Source of the DNA: an uncultured Fidelibacterota bacterium
GTDB taxonomy: Bacteria; Fidelibacterota; Marinisomatia; Marinisomatales; TCS55
Direction of reading: 5' to 3'
NCBI GenBank assembly: GCA_902615915.1
Contig: CACMQQ010000003.1
Span: 124,001 to 188,000, forward strand
DNA: 64,000 bases
In this document: in pieces, positions 37,474 to 47,359 of the stretch
Layout of the letters: every line of letters begins with the position of its first letter
How positions within the stretch are numbered: position 1 is the stretch's first letter
The notes under the pieces: generated by a model
Database searches by the model: none
What the model was told of the DNA's origin: nothing
What the model saw: the letters and a program-made list of their open reading frames with translations, nothing else
Made by a program: the position numbers and the translations under genes

Positions 37474-38385
37474 TTAGTGATGAACATTTATTGCCATTCC
37501 AATAAAAACAGCAGTTAATAATGTAAAAACATATGCTTGAACAAGAACAACTATGATTTCAAGCCCAGATATTGCTGTAGCCATTGGCACAGAAATTGCA
37601 GCAACGCCAATTCCAGCTACAGCAGATTGAAAAATTTCAGCAAAGATTGCAATGAGTGATAGCAACGCCAAAATTGCAATATGACCACCTGTCATATTAG
37701 CAGCCAATCGCATTGTTAAAGCAAAAGGCTTAACAAACATTCCCATTAACTCTATTGGAATTAATATGATGTAAACAGGCCACGGGAGACCATGAGGTAC
37801 AAGATTTTTCCAGTGGTTAATAAAACCATGAGCTAGGGAACCAGCTATCATTATAGCAAAAAAAGTAATGGTTGCAAGGCCTGCAGTAACATGAAAATTT
37901 CCAGTAGCAGTAGCACCGCCTTCCGTTAATCTCTTTAAAAAATAACTGTCAAAGAAAAATTTGTTTAGCAAGCTGATAACATCAAATACTGGCACCATCC
38001 CAATACCATTAGCAAATAAAATGAAAAAGAAAAAAGTTAAAACAAGCGGTGTCCAAGTATTGACCCATTTAGCGCCTACATTTGGAAGAACGATCGAATC
38101 TCTAATGAATTGAACAATGGCTTCAATGCCATTAGACAGTATACTAGGTTTGTAATCACTGTTTCTTAAAAATTTCCTGACAGGTAAAATAATTATTAAT
38201 GAAGTAATAATGGCAACGAACCAAAGCATAAATACATGTTTTGTTACTGACATATCTATGCCGAAAATAGATGGAATTTTTATTATAGGGTTTGCAGAAT
38301 CTGAATTTGAAACATGACCAATAATATAATCCCCGACTTGTTCGATTACACTGGATTCTTGATCTTTATCGCCTGGAAGAAACAT
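37474..38385 (-). CDS. atpB: ATP synthase a subunit
   Basis: The 303-residue stator channel subunit ends with the conserved helix-5 region MRLAANMTGGH (essential Arg) and the C-terminal LEIIVVLVQAYVFTLLTAVFIG. The N-terminal periplasmic part (about 1-45) is longer than in E. coli, as in other FCB-group enzymes. It starts the functional F0 block and precedes atpE by 19 nt. Confidence 0.96.
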   Translation of the reverse strand: MFLPGDKDQESSVIEQVGDYIIGHVSNSDSANPIIKIPSIFGIDMSVTKHVFMLWFVAIITSLIIILPVRKFLRNSDYKPSILSNGIEAIVQFIRDSIVLPNVGAKWVNTWTPLVLTFFFFILFANGIGMVPVFDVISLLNKFFFDSYFLKRLTEGGATATGNFHVTAGLATITFFAIMIAGSLAHGFINHWKNLVPHGLPWPVYIILIPIELMGMFVKPFALTMRLAANMTGGHIAILALLSLIAIFAEIFQSAVAGIGVAAISVPMATAISGLEIIVVLVQAYVFTLLTAVFIGMAINVHH

Positions 38386-38486
38386 AAATAATTAATATTT
38401 TAAGTTAACAATTAAACAAAATTTTTGAAAAATTAAGGCGGTCAATATTACGCAAAAAAAAAATGCCTTTAAAAGCAATTAATTAG

Positions 38487-38723
38487 TTATTTATTTTTAA
38501 ATATGCCTTTTCCAAGAATGTAGAATCCACAAACTGTTCCAACGATAATGCCAATTATTTTTCCGATATTTTTATCACTATATTTCAGGTCATAAAAATG
38601 GCCAATGATGATAAAAAATAATATTGAACCTATAACTGAATATGAAATTGATGCGGAATTAGCTGAATTCTTAACAGATGAATTTAATCTTTGTAGAAAT
38701 GATAATAATTTAAATTTTTGTAT
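38487..38723 (-). CDS. AtpI/AtpZ-like two-helix protein without a canonical start codon
   Basis: Between atpB and the bactofilin gene a minus-strand frame runs from an in-frame TAA (38727-38729) to TAA at 38487. It encodes up to 79 residues with two membrane helices, including YSVIGSILFFIIIGHFYD and GKIIGIIVGTVCGFYILGKG, the pattern of AtpI/AtpZ proteins that usually precede atpB. No ATG, GTG or TTG precedes the helices in this frame. The given start is an ATA two codons after the stop; an ATT start, a sequencing error or a decayed gene are alternatives. AtpI-type proteins help c-ring assembly or Mg2+ supply. Confidence 0.5.
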   Translation of the reverse strand: MQKFKLLSFLQRLNSSVKNSANSASISYSVIGSILFFIIIGHFYDLKYSDKNIGKIIGIIVGTVCGFYILGKGIFKNK

Positions 38724-38739
38724 AGCTTAAGCTTGATGT

Positions 38740-39114
38740 TTATTTTTTCTTAGACCCTTTTGAAGATGAAGAATCTTCATTTTCAACTAAGATGCAATGC
38801 CCCTGAAATTCAGCACCCTCCTCAATGACTAAACTTCTGTAAGCTAGGTCTCCTTTGAGTGAGCATTCAGCACCCAGCACTACTCTATTTTCAACTCTGA
38901 TGTTTCCATCGACTGAGCCGCCAATTTGAGCATCGTTAGCCTGAACGTTACCATGAACCTCGCCACCCTTTGCTATCCTTACAGGGCCCTCTGAAATTAC
39001 ATCGCCAAATACTCTTCCATAAACAGCAACGCCCCCTTGGCAAGTAACATTGCCTTGTATAACTGCGTCTGCACCCACCATTGTGTGAACATCTCTGTAA
39101 TCATTTTTTGCCAT
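38740..39114 (-). CDS. Bactofilin
   Basis: The 124-residue polymer-forming cytoskeletal protein has a central right-handed beta-helix of short repeats (ADAVIQGNVTCQGGVAVYGRVFGDV through GHCI, about residues 14-108) flanked by polar tails; the C-terminal tail is Ser/Lys-rich. Bactofilins form filaments at the inner membrane and often recruit peptidoglycan enzymes. The gene lies 4 nt after an M23 peptidase gene, the typical bactofilin partner for cell-shape control. Confidence 0.9.
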   Translation of the reverse strand: MAKNDYRDVHTMVGADAVIQGNVTCQGGVAVYGRVFGDVISEGPVRIAKGGEVHGNVQANDAQIGGSVDGNIRVENRVVLGAECSLKGDLAYRSLVIEEGAEFQGHCILVENEDSSSSKGSKKK

Positions 39115-39118
39115 AATT

Positions 39119-39898
39119 TTAGTTCTTTACGCTAATATTTGATTTGTTTAAAGCTGGAAAATACAACAACGGATCAATCGCAACACCGTCTTTCCAAATT
39201 TCAAAATGAAGATGTGGACCAGAGCTTAAACCAGAATTTCCAGAAGTTGCTATAACATCACCAATATCTACACTTTTATATTGATCTACTAATATTAATT
39301 CATTATGCCCGTAATATGTGAAATAATTATTCCCATGATGTATGACTATTAAATTGCCATATTTGGGAGTCCAATCTGCAAAAACAACATTGCCAGAGGC
39401 AGATGCAAAAATAGGCTCACCCTTTGGGACAGCAATATCAATTCCAAAATGATTGTTAACGTCTTCCTCATTGTTTATAATCATTTCTTGAGTAACCATT
39501 CCAGATATTGGCAGTAGTGATGGAATATTATTTAAATAACCAGACCTAATTTCTTCATTATTGTGAAATTCACCAAGTCTTTCGTCTAAACTAGAGTCTT
39601 CTTTAAGGTTTGACCCTAATGCTTTTTGAACAACTACTTCAATTTGTTTCATTCTCTCAAGATCCCTGTATAATTCAATTACCTTAGCTCTTTCACTCAT
39701 GACATTATCATAATTATTCTTCATATTTGAATAATCAAAATAGCTTGGAATAGTCACAATTAAGAAACCGAAAATAACAATAACCACAATGATAAAAAAA
39801 GATAACAATCGAAAAAGGTTTGAACGGGAGATTGAAAATTTTTTATTAGAGCCATCGTTATCTGGCACAAGAATGAAAGTAAATCGTTCAGATTTCAT
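39119..39898 (-). CDS. M23 (LytM-like) peptidase with N-terminal membrane anchor and coiled coil
   Basis: The 259-residue protein has a cytoplasmic N-tail, one helix (about 27-50), a short coiled coil (about 55-95), and a periplasmic M23 domain with NHFGIDIAVPKGEP (His-x3-Asp zinc ligands) and HLHFEIW (second metal/catalytic His). The active-site residues are complete, so it should be an active peptidoglycan endopeptidase. It abuts parB (0 nt gap) and bactofilin (4 nt), suggesting a shape or division module. Confidence 0.92.
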   Translation of the reverse strand: MKSERFTFILVPDNDGSNKKFSISRSNLFRLLSFFIIVVIVIFGFLIVTIPSYFDYSNMKNNYDNVMSERAKVIELYRDLERMKQIEVVVQKALGSNLKEDSSLDERLGEFHNNEEIRSGYLNNIPSLLPISGMVTQEMIINNEEDVNNHFGIDIAVPKGEPIFASASGNVVFADWTPKYGNLIVIHHGNNYFTYYGHNELILVDQYKSVDIGDVIATSGNSGLSSGPHLHFEIWKDGVAIDPLLYFPALNKSNISVKN

Positions 39899-40765
39899 TT
39901 ATTTTTTTTCAATACTTTTTAATAATTCCAGCAAACGTTCTAAATCATCGTTTGAATAATACTTTATCATTAAAGAACCGGATCCGTTTTTTTTGTGTTT
40001 CACGCTTACTTTTGTGCCTAATAAAGATATCATATCCTTTTCAATTGAATCAATTTGAGAAGTAAATGATATTTTTTTAATTTTTTCAACTCTTAGTGAT
40101 TTTATACTATTTTTTGATAGCTCTTCTGTCTGCCTCACAGATAATTTATTACTCAAAATTTTCTTCCAGAGTTTCAACATTGCTGATCTAGTATTCAAAG
40201 CAAGTAGTGCCCTGCCATGTCCGGCAGAAATTTCGTTTCTTATGAGGCTTTTTTTTATCTCAGATGGAAGCTTCAACAATCGCATTGAATTAACTATCGT
40301 TGATCGATTTTTGCCAACACTTTCAGCTATTTTTTCAGGAGATAGATTGAACTTTTTTTGCAATATTAAATATGCTTCCGATTCCTCGATCGCATTCAAA
40401 TCTTCCCTTTGAATGTTTTCAATCAATGCAATTTCCATCAATTCCGAGTCTTCAGAAATGTTTAATATGTAAGCAGGAATATTTTTTTTTCCTGCAATCA
40501 ACGATGACCGATATCTTCTTTCCCCAGCTACTATCATATAACCGTTATTATTTGGACGAACAGTTATAGGCGTTATAACACCTTTTTGCTTAATTGAGCT
40601 TGCAAGGTCACTTAAAGCATCCTTTTCAAAATTTTTTCTCGGCTGATTAGGGTTAGTTGTAATACTATCTAACGGTAATAGAGTAACTCCTTTTTTAGAA
40701 TCTAAAGGATTAACATCAGTTTTAATAATGGCGCTTAAACCCTTGCCAAGTCTTTTAGTTGCCAT
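39899..40765 (-). CDS. parB: Chromosome-partitioning protein ParB
   Basis: The 288-residue protein has the N-terminal ParB/Srx CTPase domain with [22 protein letters not shown] and [10 protein letters not shown], the [18 protein letters not shown] segment, and a helix-turn-helix ([23 protein letters not shown]). ParB loads at parS sites and spreads as a CTP-dependent clamp. The start overlaps parA by 11 nt. A clear parS site was not found in the window. Confidence 0.95.
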   Translation of the reverse strand: MATKRLGKGLSAIIKTDVNPLDSKKGVTLLPLDSITTNPNQPRKNFEKDALSDLASSIKQKGVITPITVRPNNNGYMIVAGERRYRSSLIAGKKNIPAYILNISEDSELMEIALIENIQREDLNAIEESEAYLILQKKFNLSPEKIAESVGKNRSTIVNSMRLLKLPSEIKKSLIRNEISAGHGRALLALNTRSAMLKLWKKILSNKLSVRQTEELSKNSIKSLRVEKIKKISFTSQIDSIEKDMISLLGTKVSVKHKKNGSGSLMIKYYSNDDLERLLELLKSIEKK

Positions 40766-41516
40766 TTTTTAGTATCTCCGCAACCAGATCAAGATAGTTT
40801 TGTGCTCCCATAGAATTAGCAGCATACATTAAAGCTGGCTTTCCAAAACTAGGCGCTTCGCTTAATCTGACATTTCTTTGAATGATTGTTTCAAAGACTT
40901 TGTCATCAAAAAAACTTCTCACCTCATCTGCAACCTGTTTTGACAAATTAAGACGCTGATCATACATTGTAAGTAATACCCCTTCAATCTCCAGGTTGGT
41001 ATTCAATTGTTGCTGAACAAGTCTTACTGTGTTGAGAAGTTGCCCTAACCCTTCTAAAGCATAATATTCGCATTGAATTGGAATCAAGACCGAGTCTGAG
41101 GAAGTTAGAGCATTCAAGGTAAGCAATCCCAACGAAGGAGGGCAATCAATTAATATGTAATCATATTTTTCTAATAATGGCTTTATGGCTAAAAAAAGCT
41201 GCCTCTCTCTGTCTTCAACACTTACTAGTTCAACTTCAGCTCCAACCAATTCATTTGTAGATTTGATAACATGTAAATCTTTAATCGAAGTACTTGAAAT
41301 AGATTCATTTGCTTTGCCTGATATTATTAAATCATAGACATTTTTCTCAACTGGGTCTAAAAGTTCAGAAAGTCCTGTAGAGGCATTTGCTTGTGGATCT
41401 AAATCAATTAATAAGGTTTTAACCTCAGATACAGCAAAACTTACAGCGAGATTTATAGAAGTCGTAGTCTTTCCAACACCGCCTTTTTGGTTTGCTATAG
41501 ATATTATTTTTGCCAT
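40755..41516 (-). CDS. parA: Chromosome-partitioning ATPase ParA/Soj
   Basis: The 253-residue ATPase has the deviant Walker [17 protein letters not shown], Walker A' [10 protein letters not shown] and Walker [16 protein letters not shown]. It lacks the N-terminal DNA-binding extension of plasmid ParA, so it is a chromosomal Soj type. It works with the downstream ParB to segregate the origin region. A TATAAT lies about 25 nt upstream of the ATG. Confidence 0.96.
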   Translation of the reverse strand: MAKIISIANQKGGVGKTTTSINLAVSFAVSEVKTLLIDLDPQANASTGLSELLDPVEKNVYDLIISGKANESISSTSIKDLHVIKSTNELVGAEVELVSVEDRERQLFLAIKPLLEKYDYILIDCPPSLGLLTLNALTSSDSVLIPIQCEYYALEGLGQLLNTVRLVQQQLNTNLEIEGVLLTMYDQRLNLSKQVADEVRSFFDDKVFETIIQRNVRLSEAPSFGKPALMYAANSMGAQNYLDLVAEILKNGN

Positions 41517-41540
41517 TCAAATAGTATAAATATGTCTAAA

Positions 41541-41546
41541 ATTATA
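41541..41546 (-). promoter_or_regulatory. Candidate -10 element for parA
   Basis: A perfect TATAAT lies on the minus strand in the 66-nt gap upstream of parA, about 25 nt before the ATG. No good TTGACA-like -35 is visible, and the region is AT-rich, so confidence is low. Confidence 0.3.
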
Positions 41547-41582
41547 GATTAAAATAAACTTTTATATTCTATTTGTGAATTA

Positions 41583-42125
41583 TTATTCATGTAATTTTGG
41601 AAACTTATTAATCCATAAAAGAGCATCCAAAAATATACAATGAAATGATATTGCAGATAAACCAATTACAGCTAGATAGTATTCATAAGAAGATGGTCTA
41701 TCATTTATAAAAATTATTCCTAAAAAGATTGCCAATACTGATAACCCTGTTGACCAAAGTTCTACATTTATGAGAAACCATTTTGTTTGAGATGGTTCAT
41801 TTAAATGAGAAAAAGTAGTATGAATCCATAAAGCCGCAGATAATAAAAAAATGATTTGAGTAATTAATATGAATCTCTCTCCAAGCAGCCCAAAAAAGAA
41901 TTTAAAAGGAATCCCATCATCCAATAGAAGAAATTTCATAGCATAACAATATCCAAATGCTGACACAAACATCATTCCAACAATCCAAGATCTGTAATTT
42001 TCTGGAACACCTCCCCATAGTTGCATTCTATTTGTTGGATTATTTATAAGAGCATATACATACCCGCCCAGCACAAATAAACCACCAATTATGTTAATTA
42101 TTATTAATTGATTTTGAATTCGCAT
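41583..42125 (-). CDS. Unrecognised polytopic membrane protein
   Basis: The 180-residue protein has five hydrophobic helices (about 7-26, 46-64, 78-99, 115-137 and 147-167), without cofactor or catalytic motifs that I recognise. Polar features are PTNRMQLWGGVPENYRSW in the first loop and HTTFSHLNEP before the fourth helix. It lies upstream of parA in the same direction and divergent from tdh. No function is assigned. Confidence 0.75.
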   Translation of the reverse strand: MRIQNQLIIINIIGGLFVLGGYVYALINNPTNRMQLWGGVPENYRSWIVGMMFVSAFGYCYAMKFLLLDDGIPFKFFFGLLGERFILITQIIFLLSAALWIHTTFSHLNEPSQTKWFLINVELWSTGLSVLAIFLGIIFINDRPSSYEYYLAVIGLSAISFHCIFLDALLWINKFPKLHE

Positions 42126-42203
42126 ATATAGTTAATTTTTTTTTATTAAGTTTATAAAGATAATAATTTGAACTTATTCATTTTTATAACTTAAGAAAAG
42201 TAA

Positions 42204-43226
42204 ATGAAAGCTCTTGTAAAGAATATTGGTGAAAAAGGTATTTGGTTAAAAGATGTTGCCAAACCTACAATAAACACAAATGATGTAATGATTAAAATTA
42301 CCCATACAGCAATTTGTGGCACAGATTTGCATATTTATAAATGGGATGATTGGGCAAAAAAAACTATTAGAACCCCCTTAGTAATTGGTCATGAATTCTG
42401 CGGTGTAATATGCAAAATTGGCGCAGGGGTAAAAAATTTAAAAGTTGGAGATAGAGTTTCTGGTGAAGGTCATTTGACCTGTGGAAACTGCAGAAATTGT
42501 AGAGCAGGTAAAAGACATTTATGCCACAAAACAATAGGAATTGGTGTTCACAGAGATGGTGCTTTTGCTGAATATTTATCATTGCCGGAGTCTAATGTAT
42601 GGCCCATCCACAATGATATTTCATCTGAAATTGCCTCATTTTTTGATCCACTAGGAAATGCTGTCCACACTGCCTTGTCTTTTGATATAACTGGAGAGGA
42701 TGTTTTGATCACGGGAGCTGGTCCTATAGGATTAATGTGCGTGGCTATTTGTAAATATTCAGGTGCTAAAAATATTGTTATTACGGATATTAATGAGTAC
42801 AGGTTGGCAATAGCTAAGGAACTAGGTGCCAGCAAAACAATAAACATTAAAAATGACTCAATAGATAATCATCTCGAAAAACTGGGAATTAAATATGGTT
42901 TTGATGTAGGGTTGGAGGTTTCAGGCAATCCAACAGCTTTTAACAGCATGCTAACTAATATGTATCATGGAGGTTCAATTGCTCTACTTGGGATTTTGCC
43001 AAACAACACTAAAATAGATTGGGATAATGTGATTTTTAAAGGGTTGAAAATCAAAGGGATTTATGGTAGAGAGATGTATGAGACATGGCATAAAATGGTT
43101 CAGATTTTAAGAGGTGGTTTAAATGTAAAAAAAATACTTACCCATACCTTTCCCGTAAGTGACTATCAAGAAGCATTCAACATTCTCGATATTGGACAAT
43201 GTGGAAAAGTAGTTCTAGAATGGTAA
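42204..43226 (+). CDS. tdh: L-threonine 3-dehydrogenase
   Basis: The 340-residue zinc medium-chain dehydrogenase shows the catalytic zinc site (ICGTDLHIYKWDDWA, then GHEFCG), structural zinc cysteines in CGNCRNCRAGKRHLC, and the NAD fold ITGAGPIGLMCVAICK. GIYGREMYETWHKM near the C-terminus is specific for threonine dehydrogenase. It oxidises threonine to 2-amino-3-ketobutyrate, which the adjacent Kbl (4 nt downstream) cleaves to glycine and acetyl-CoA. Confidence 0.95.
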   Translation: MKALVKNIGEKGIWLKDVAKPTINTNDVMIKITHTAICGTDLHIYKWDDWAKKTIRTPLVIGHEFCGVICKIGAGVKNLKVGDRVSGEGHLTCGNCRNCRAGKRHLCHKTIGIGVHRDGAFAEYLSLPESNVWPIHNDISSEIASFFDPLGNAVHTALSFDITGEDVLITGAGPIGLMCVAICKYSGAKNIVITDINEYRLAIAKELGASKTINIKNDSIDNHLEKLGIKYGFDVGLEVSGNPTAFNSMLTNMYHGGSIALLGILPNNTKIDWDNVIFKGLKIKGIYGREMYETWHKMVQILRGGLNVKKILTHTFPVSDYQEAFNILDIGQCGKVVLEW

Positions 43227-43230
43227 AAAA

Positions 43231-44415
43231 ATGAAAAATTATCAAAATCAGTTTAAATCAACCTTAAGTGAAATAAAAAAAAATGGACTTTTTAAGGAAG
43301 AGAGAATTATAAACTCCTCTCAGCAAATCAAGATTAAAACAAAAGATTTCGGAGAAGTTTTAAATTTTTGCTCAAACAATTATTTAGGATTGGCAAATGA
43401 TTACAGATTAATTGATGCTGCCAAGCAAGCATTAGATAAATATGGCTTTGGCCTTGCATCCGTGCGGTTTATTTGTGGAACTCAAGACATTCACAAAGAA
43501 CTAGAATACAAAATTTCAGAATTTTTTGGAACAGAAGATACAATACTATATCCATCATGTTTTGATGCAAATGGAGGTCTATTTGAGACCATACTAACAA
43601 AAGAAGATGCTGTCATTTCTGATAGTTTAAATCATGCTTCTATCATTGATGGGATTCGTCTATCAAAAGCAAAAAGATACCGCTATCTTAATAACGACAT
43701 GGAAGACCTCGAACAAAAACTAATTGAATCCAAAGATGCAAAAATAAAACTAATTGCCACTGACGGTGTTTTTTCAATGGATGGTTACATAGCTAAGCTT
43801 GATAAAATCTGCAGTTTAGCTGAGGATTATAACGCTTTAGTAATGATAGATGATTGTCACGCAACAGGTTTTATTGGAGAAAATGGAAAAGGATCAGCAG
43901 AATATAATAATGTTTTAGAAAAGGTAGATATTTTTACATCCACACTCGGAAAAGCACTTGGCGGAGCATCTGGAGGTTTTACTACAGGCAAAAAGGAGAT
44001 CATTGATATCTTGAGACAACGTTCCAGGCCTTATTTGTTCTCCAATACACTTGCTCCTGCTATTGTTGCAGCTAGCCTAAAAGTTTTTGATATCATTTCT
44101 TCGTCCAACGAACTGATAACAAAATTGAATGATAATAAATCTTTTTTTAGAAAAAAGATGATGAACTTAGGTTTTGATTTAAAAGAGGGTGACCACCCTA
44201 TTATTCCGGTAATGCTTTATGATGCAAAGTTAGCTCAAAAAATGGCTAAGAAATTATTTGAGAAAGGTGTTTACGTAGTTGGCTTTTTTTATCCAGTTGT
44301 TCCAAAAGATCAAGCTCGTATACGAGTTCAGATATCTGCAGCAATGTCAATAAATGACATTGAAAAAGCGGTTAACGCTTTTGAAGAAGTTGGAAAAAGT
44401 TTAAACATCATTTAA
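43231..44415 (+). CDS. kbl: 2-amino-3-ketobutyrate CoA ligase (glycine C-acetyltransferase)
   Basis: The 394-residue alpha-oxoamine synthase has the PLP-lysine motif TSTLGKALGGASGGF, DDCHATGFIGENGKG, and the N-terminal FCSNNYLGLAND. VRFICGTQDIHKELE is the typical substrate/CoA region. With Tdh it converts threonine to glycine and acetyl-CoA. The pair is clearly one operon. Other AOS members (BioF, HemA) are less likely given the tdh neighbour. Confidence 0.95.
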   Translation: MKNYQNQFKSTLSEIKKNGLFKEERIINSSQQIKIKTKDFGEVLNFCSNNYLGLANDYRLIDAAKQALDKYGFGLASVRFICGTQDIHKELEYKISEFFGTEDTILYPSCFDANGGLFETILTKEDAVISDSLNHASIIDGIRLSKAKRYRYLNNDMEDLEQKLIESKDAKIKLIATDGVFSMDGYIAKLDKICSLAEDYNALVMIDDCHATGFIGENGKGSAEYNNVLEKVDIFTSTLGKALGGASGGFTTGKKEIIDILRQRSRPYLFSNTLAPAIVAASLKVFDIISSSNELITKLNDNKSFFRKKMMNLGFDLKEGDHPIIPVMLYDAKLAQKMAKKLFEKGVYVVGFFYPVVPKDQARIRVQISAAMSINDIEKAVNAFEEVGKSLNII

Positions 44416-44442
44416 TTGTAGATGTTGTTCAAAAGATTTAGG

Positions 44443-44464
44443 TAAGGTATATTTCTCGACCTTA
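44443..44464. other. Small stem-loop between kbl and secD
   Basis: TAAGGT (44443-44448) and ACCTTA (44459-44464) form a 6-bp stem with a 10-nt loop, extendable by two G-T pairs, followed by TTTTAAAAAAA. It may be a weak terminator for tdh-kbl or a secD leader element; the stem is short. Confidence 0.3.
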
Positions 44465-44490
44465 TTTTAAAAAAATAAAAATATCTCATT

Positions 44491-46410
44491 ATGAATAAAG
44501 ACTTAACACCTAGATTTATTGTGATCACATTGGTTTTGCTTTGGGGAATTTGGTCAATATGGCCCACCCTAAAATTCCAAAACTTGACCGATAAAGAAAG
44601 ATCCTTTTTATCAGAATCTGGAAAGCTATTTGAATTAGAATCAAAAGCTATCAAACAAGGACTTGATCTTAAAGGAGGTATGTATATTGTTTTAGAAGTT
44701 GATGTTCCTACGCTCATCGAAAATATTGCAACTAACACCGATGCTAGGTTTGAAAACTCCATGATTGAAGTTAGAAACAATTTAAAGGAAAACCCTGAAT
44801 CTGATTTTTTCAACTTATTTGCTGATATTTCAACAAAAAATGAACTTCGACTTACGCGATATTTCTTTGATTATGGTTCAAACAATCAAATTATTGCTGA
44901 TGCTTTAAAAACTGAATCCGAAGATGCAATAGATAGGGTATTAGAGATTCTACAAAACAGAATTGACCAATTTGGTGTTTCTGAACCTACTATTCAAAAA
45001 CAAGGCTCACAGAGAATTATAGTAGAATTGGCTGGAGTTCAAGATTCTGAAAGAGCAAGAGCATTGCTTGAGAGCACAGCACTTCTAGAGTTTTATATTG
45101 TTAAAGATGTGACCTCTACTAATGAGGTTATGTTAAAAATTGATGCTGCTTTAAAAGACAACAAAGAATTGATTTCAGAGCTTAATACTTCTGAAAATGA
45201 AATAAGTTCAATGTCTGATGAAACAGCAACTGGAGATGAAACCGTATCCGTTGGAGATCTTTTTGGTCAACCCAAAATTGAGAATGACGAAAGTGCAGAT
45301 TCTCTGTCTGAGCCTGCCCCCCAATCAAATATAGTTTTTGACAGACCCTTTTCCTCCATGCTCAGAAATTTGGGAAATTCGATTGGAGTTCCTGAAAAAA
45401 ATATTAACAATGTCAAATCCATCATTGATAGACCTGAAGTTCAATCTCTTTTATCAAATATTGGTGGAGAGTTTCTATTTGGTCATAAGATTGAAGAATT
45501 TGGTTTATCAAATGGTGGAACTGAGAAGATGTCTGAGCTTTACCTTGTTGAGGATCAAGCTGAACTAACTGGCGGAGTTGTAGAAGATGCTAAAGCGAAT
45601 CTTGGCCCCCAAGGCTCAACCTCAGCGGGTCAACCAATTGTAAATCTCACAATGAGCACAGATGGAAGCAGAAAATGGGCAATAGTGACAGGCTCTAATA
45701 TTGGCAGGCAAGTTGCTATCGTTCTTGATAAAAAAGTTCATATGGCACCAAATATTCGTGAAAAGATTAGTGGTGGAGGTACTCTAATAGAAGGGTTTGC
45801 AAACATTGATGAGGCTAAAGACATAGCTATTGTGCTTCGCGCTGGTGCACTTCCTGCGCCAGTTGATATTATTGAAGAAAGGGTGATTGGTCCATCCCTA
45901 GGGGCTGAATCTGTAAGAATGGGGTCTTTATCAGTTATTGTAGGGCTTATAGCTGTGCTTATTTTTATGATCACATATTATAAATTAGCCGGCGTAATAG
46001 CAAATTTTGCTCTCATATGGAATATTATCCTGGTTCTTGCAATACTTGCTTCTTTAAACGCTACGCTCACTTTGCCTGGCATTGCTGGTTTAATTCTCAC
46101 AGTAGGAATGTCAATTGATGCAAATGTAATTATTTTTGAAAGAATTAGAGAAGAGCTAAAAAAAGGCAAGGGGCCCAAAGCTGCAGTTGACGGTGGTTAC
46201 CAACGAGCTCTTACTACTATTATAGATGCAAATATGACAACCGTTATAGCTGCTTTGGTTCTTTGGCAATTTGGAACTGGACCCATAAAGGGTTTTGCTA
46301 CTGTACTTTTCTGGGGGATTTTAATTTCAATGTTTACCTCTATTTTTGTCACAAGAACTATTTTTAATTTTTATACAAACAGAAAAAAATTATCAAATCT
46401 TAGCATATGA
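44491..46410 (+). CDS. secD: Protein translocase subunit SecD
   Basis: The 639-residue protein has a first membrane helix (about 9-26), a periplasmic P1 domain starting GLDLKGGMYIVLEVD, the NRIDQFGVSEPTIQKQGSQRIIVELAGV repeat and a C-terminal five-helix RND-type block with TVGMSIDANVIIFERIREELKKG. An acidic, Ser-rich, low-complexity insertion (about residues 230-285) lies in the periplasmic part. With SecF it uses the proton gradient to complete Sec export. Its stop overlaps the secF start by 4 nt. Confidence 0.96.
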   Translation: MNKDLTPRFIVITLVLLWGIWSIWPTLKFQNLTDKERSFLSESGKLFELESKAIKQGLDLKGGMYIVLEVDVPTLIENIATNTDARFENSMIEVRNNLKENPESDFFNLFADISTKNELRLTRYFFDYGSNNQIIADALKTESEDAIDRVLEILQNRIDQFGVSEPTIQKQGSQRIIVELAGVQDSERARALLESTALLEFYIVKDVTSTNEVMLKIDAALKDNKELISELNTSENEISSMSDETATGDETVSVGDLFGQPKIENDESADSLSEPAPQSNIVFDRPFSSMLRNLGNSIGVPEKNINNVKSIIDRPEVQSLLSNIGGEFLFGHKIEEFGLSNGGTEKMSELYLVEDQAELTGGVVEDAKANLGPQGSTSAGQPIVNLTMSTDGSRKWAIVTGSNIGRQVAIVLDKKVHMAPNIREKISGGGTLIEGFANIDEAKDIAIVLRAGALPAPVDIIEERVIGPSLGAESVRMGSLSVIVGLIAVLIFMITYYKLAGVIANFALIWNIILVLAILASLNATLTLPGIAGLILTVGMSIDANVIIFERIREELKKGKGPKAAVDGGYQRALTTIIDANMTTVIAALVLWQFGTGPIKGFATVLFWGILISMFTSIFVTRTIFNFYTNRKKLSNLSI

Positions 46411-47339
46411 GAATAATTAAAGAAACAAAAATTGAATTTATGGGCCAAAGAAAATTTGGTTTCATTCTATCGGGAACTCTCTTGATTGCCGGTTTATTAT
46501 CACTCTTAATCAACCAAGGACCCAAGCTAAGTATTGATTTCAAGGGTGGTACTCTTGTTTCCGTTCAATACAATTCAAATATTGAAATTTCAGATGTGAA
46601 AAATTCTTTAAAAAGATTTTCAATAAATGGTGAAAATTTTGATTTTAGCAGCGAAGAGGTGAAATATTTTGGTAGCCAGTCAGCCATTTCTGTAAGAATT
46701 CCATTAATTGAAAATGCTCCAGATAATTTTGCTCAAAATATTGTAGATCATCTATACAATTCCTTTCCAAGTAAAGTATCTGAAGACAGGAGTGTCTTTG
46801 TTTTGAATAAAGGGAGCGTTGGGCCAAAAATAGGTGCGGAACTTAGCGGTAAGGCTGTTATGGCAATTCTGTCCTCACTAGTTTTAATTTTACTCTATAT
46901 TTCATTTAGATTCGAATTTAAGTTTGCATTAGGAGCAATTGCAGCTCTAACGCACGATGTACTCATTACGCTTGGAATTTTCTCAATCCTGAGATATGAA
47001 ATTAGCCTCCCCGTAATAGCTGCATTTTTAACTATTGTTGGATATTCACTTAATGACACGATTGTAATCTTTGATAGAATTAGAGAAAATATAAAGTCAT
47101 CAACCAAAACTAATTACGATGGCATAATTAACAAAAGTATCAATGAATCTCTATCTAGAACCCTTGTTACTTCATTGACAACATTTTTTGTTGTGTTTAT
47201 TTTATGGTTTTTTGGTGGTGAGGTAATAAACACATTTGCCTTTGCTATGATAGTAGGAGTGATAGTTGGAACCTATTCTTCAATATATGTAGCTAGCCCC
47301 ATAGTACTTTTATTAAACGAGAAATATCCTTCAAAGTAA
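46407..47339 (+). CDS. secF: Protein translocase subunit SecF
   Basis: The 310-residue protein has a six-helix RND-like fold with LSIDFKGGTLVSVQY in the first periplasmic part and FLTIVGYSLNDTIVIFDRIREN in helix 4, the SecF signature. ATG overlaps the secD stop (ATGA). The gene ends 20 nt from the convergent ABC permease gene with no obvious terminator. Confidence 0.96.
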   Translation: MRIIKETKIEFMGQRKFGFILSGTLLIAGLLSLLINQGPKLSIDFKGGTLVSVQYNSNIEISDVKNSLKRFSINGENFDFSSEEVKYFGSQSAISVRIPLIENAPDNFAQNIVDHLYNSFPSKVSEDRSVFVLNKGSVGPKIGAELSGKAVMAILSSLVLILLYISFRFEFKFALGAIAALTHDVLITLGIFSILRYEISLPVIAAFLTIVGYSLNDTIVIFDRIRENIKSSTKTNYDGIINKSINESLSRTLVTSLTTFFVVFILWFFGGEVINTFAFAMIVGVIVGTYSSIYVASPIVLLLNEKYPSK

Positions 47340-47359
47340 AAATTTCTTTATTACTCTTT

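Noticed and set aside
39996-40011. TGTTTCACG inside parB, resembling half of a parS site
   Set aside because: Only the left half of TGTTTCACGTGAAACA matches; the right half does not, so it is not a functional parS by sequence.
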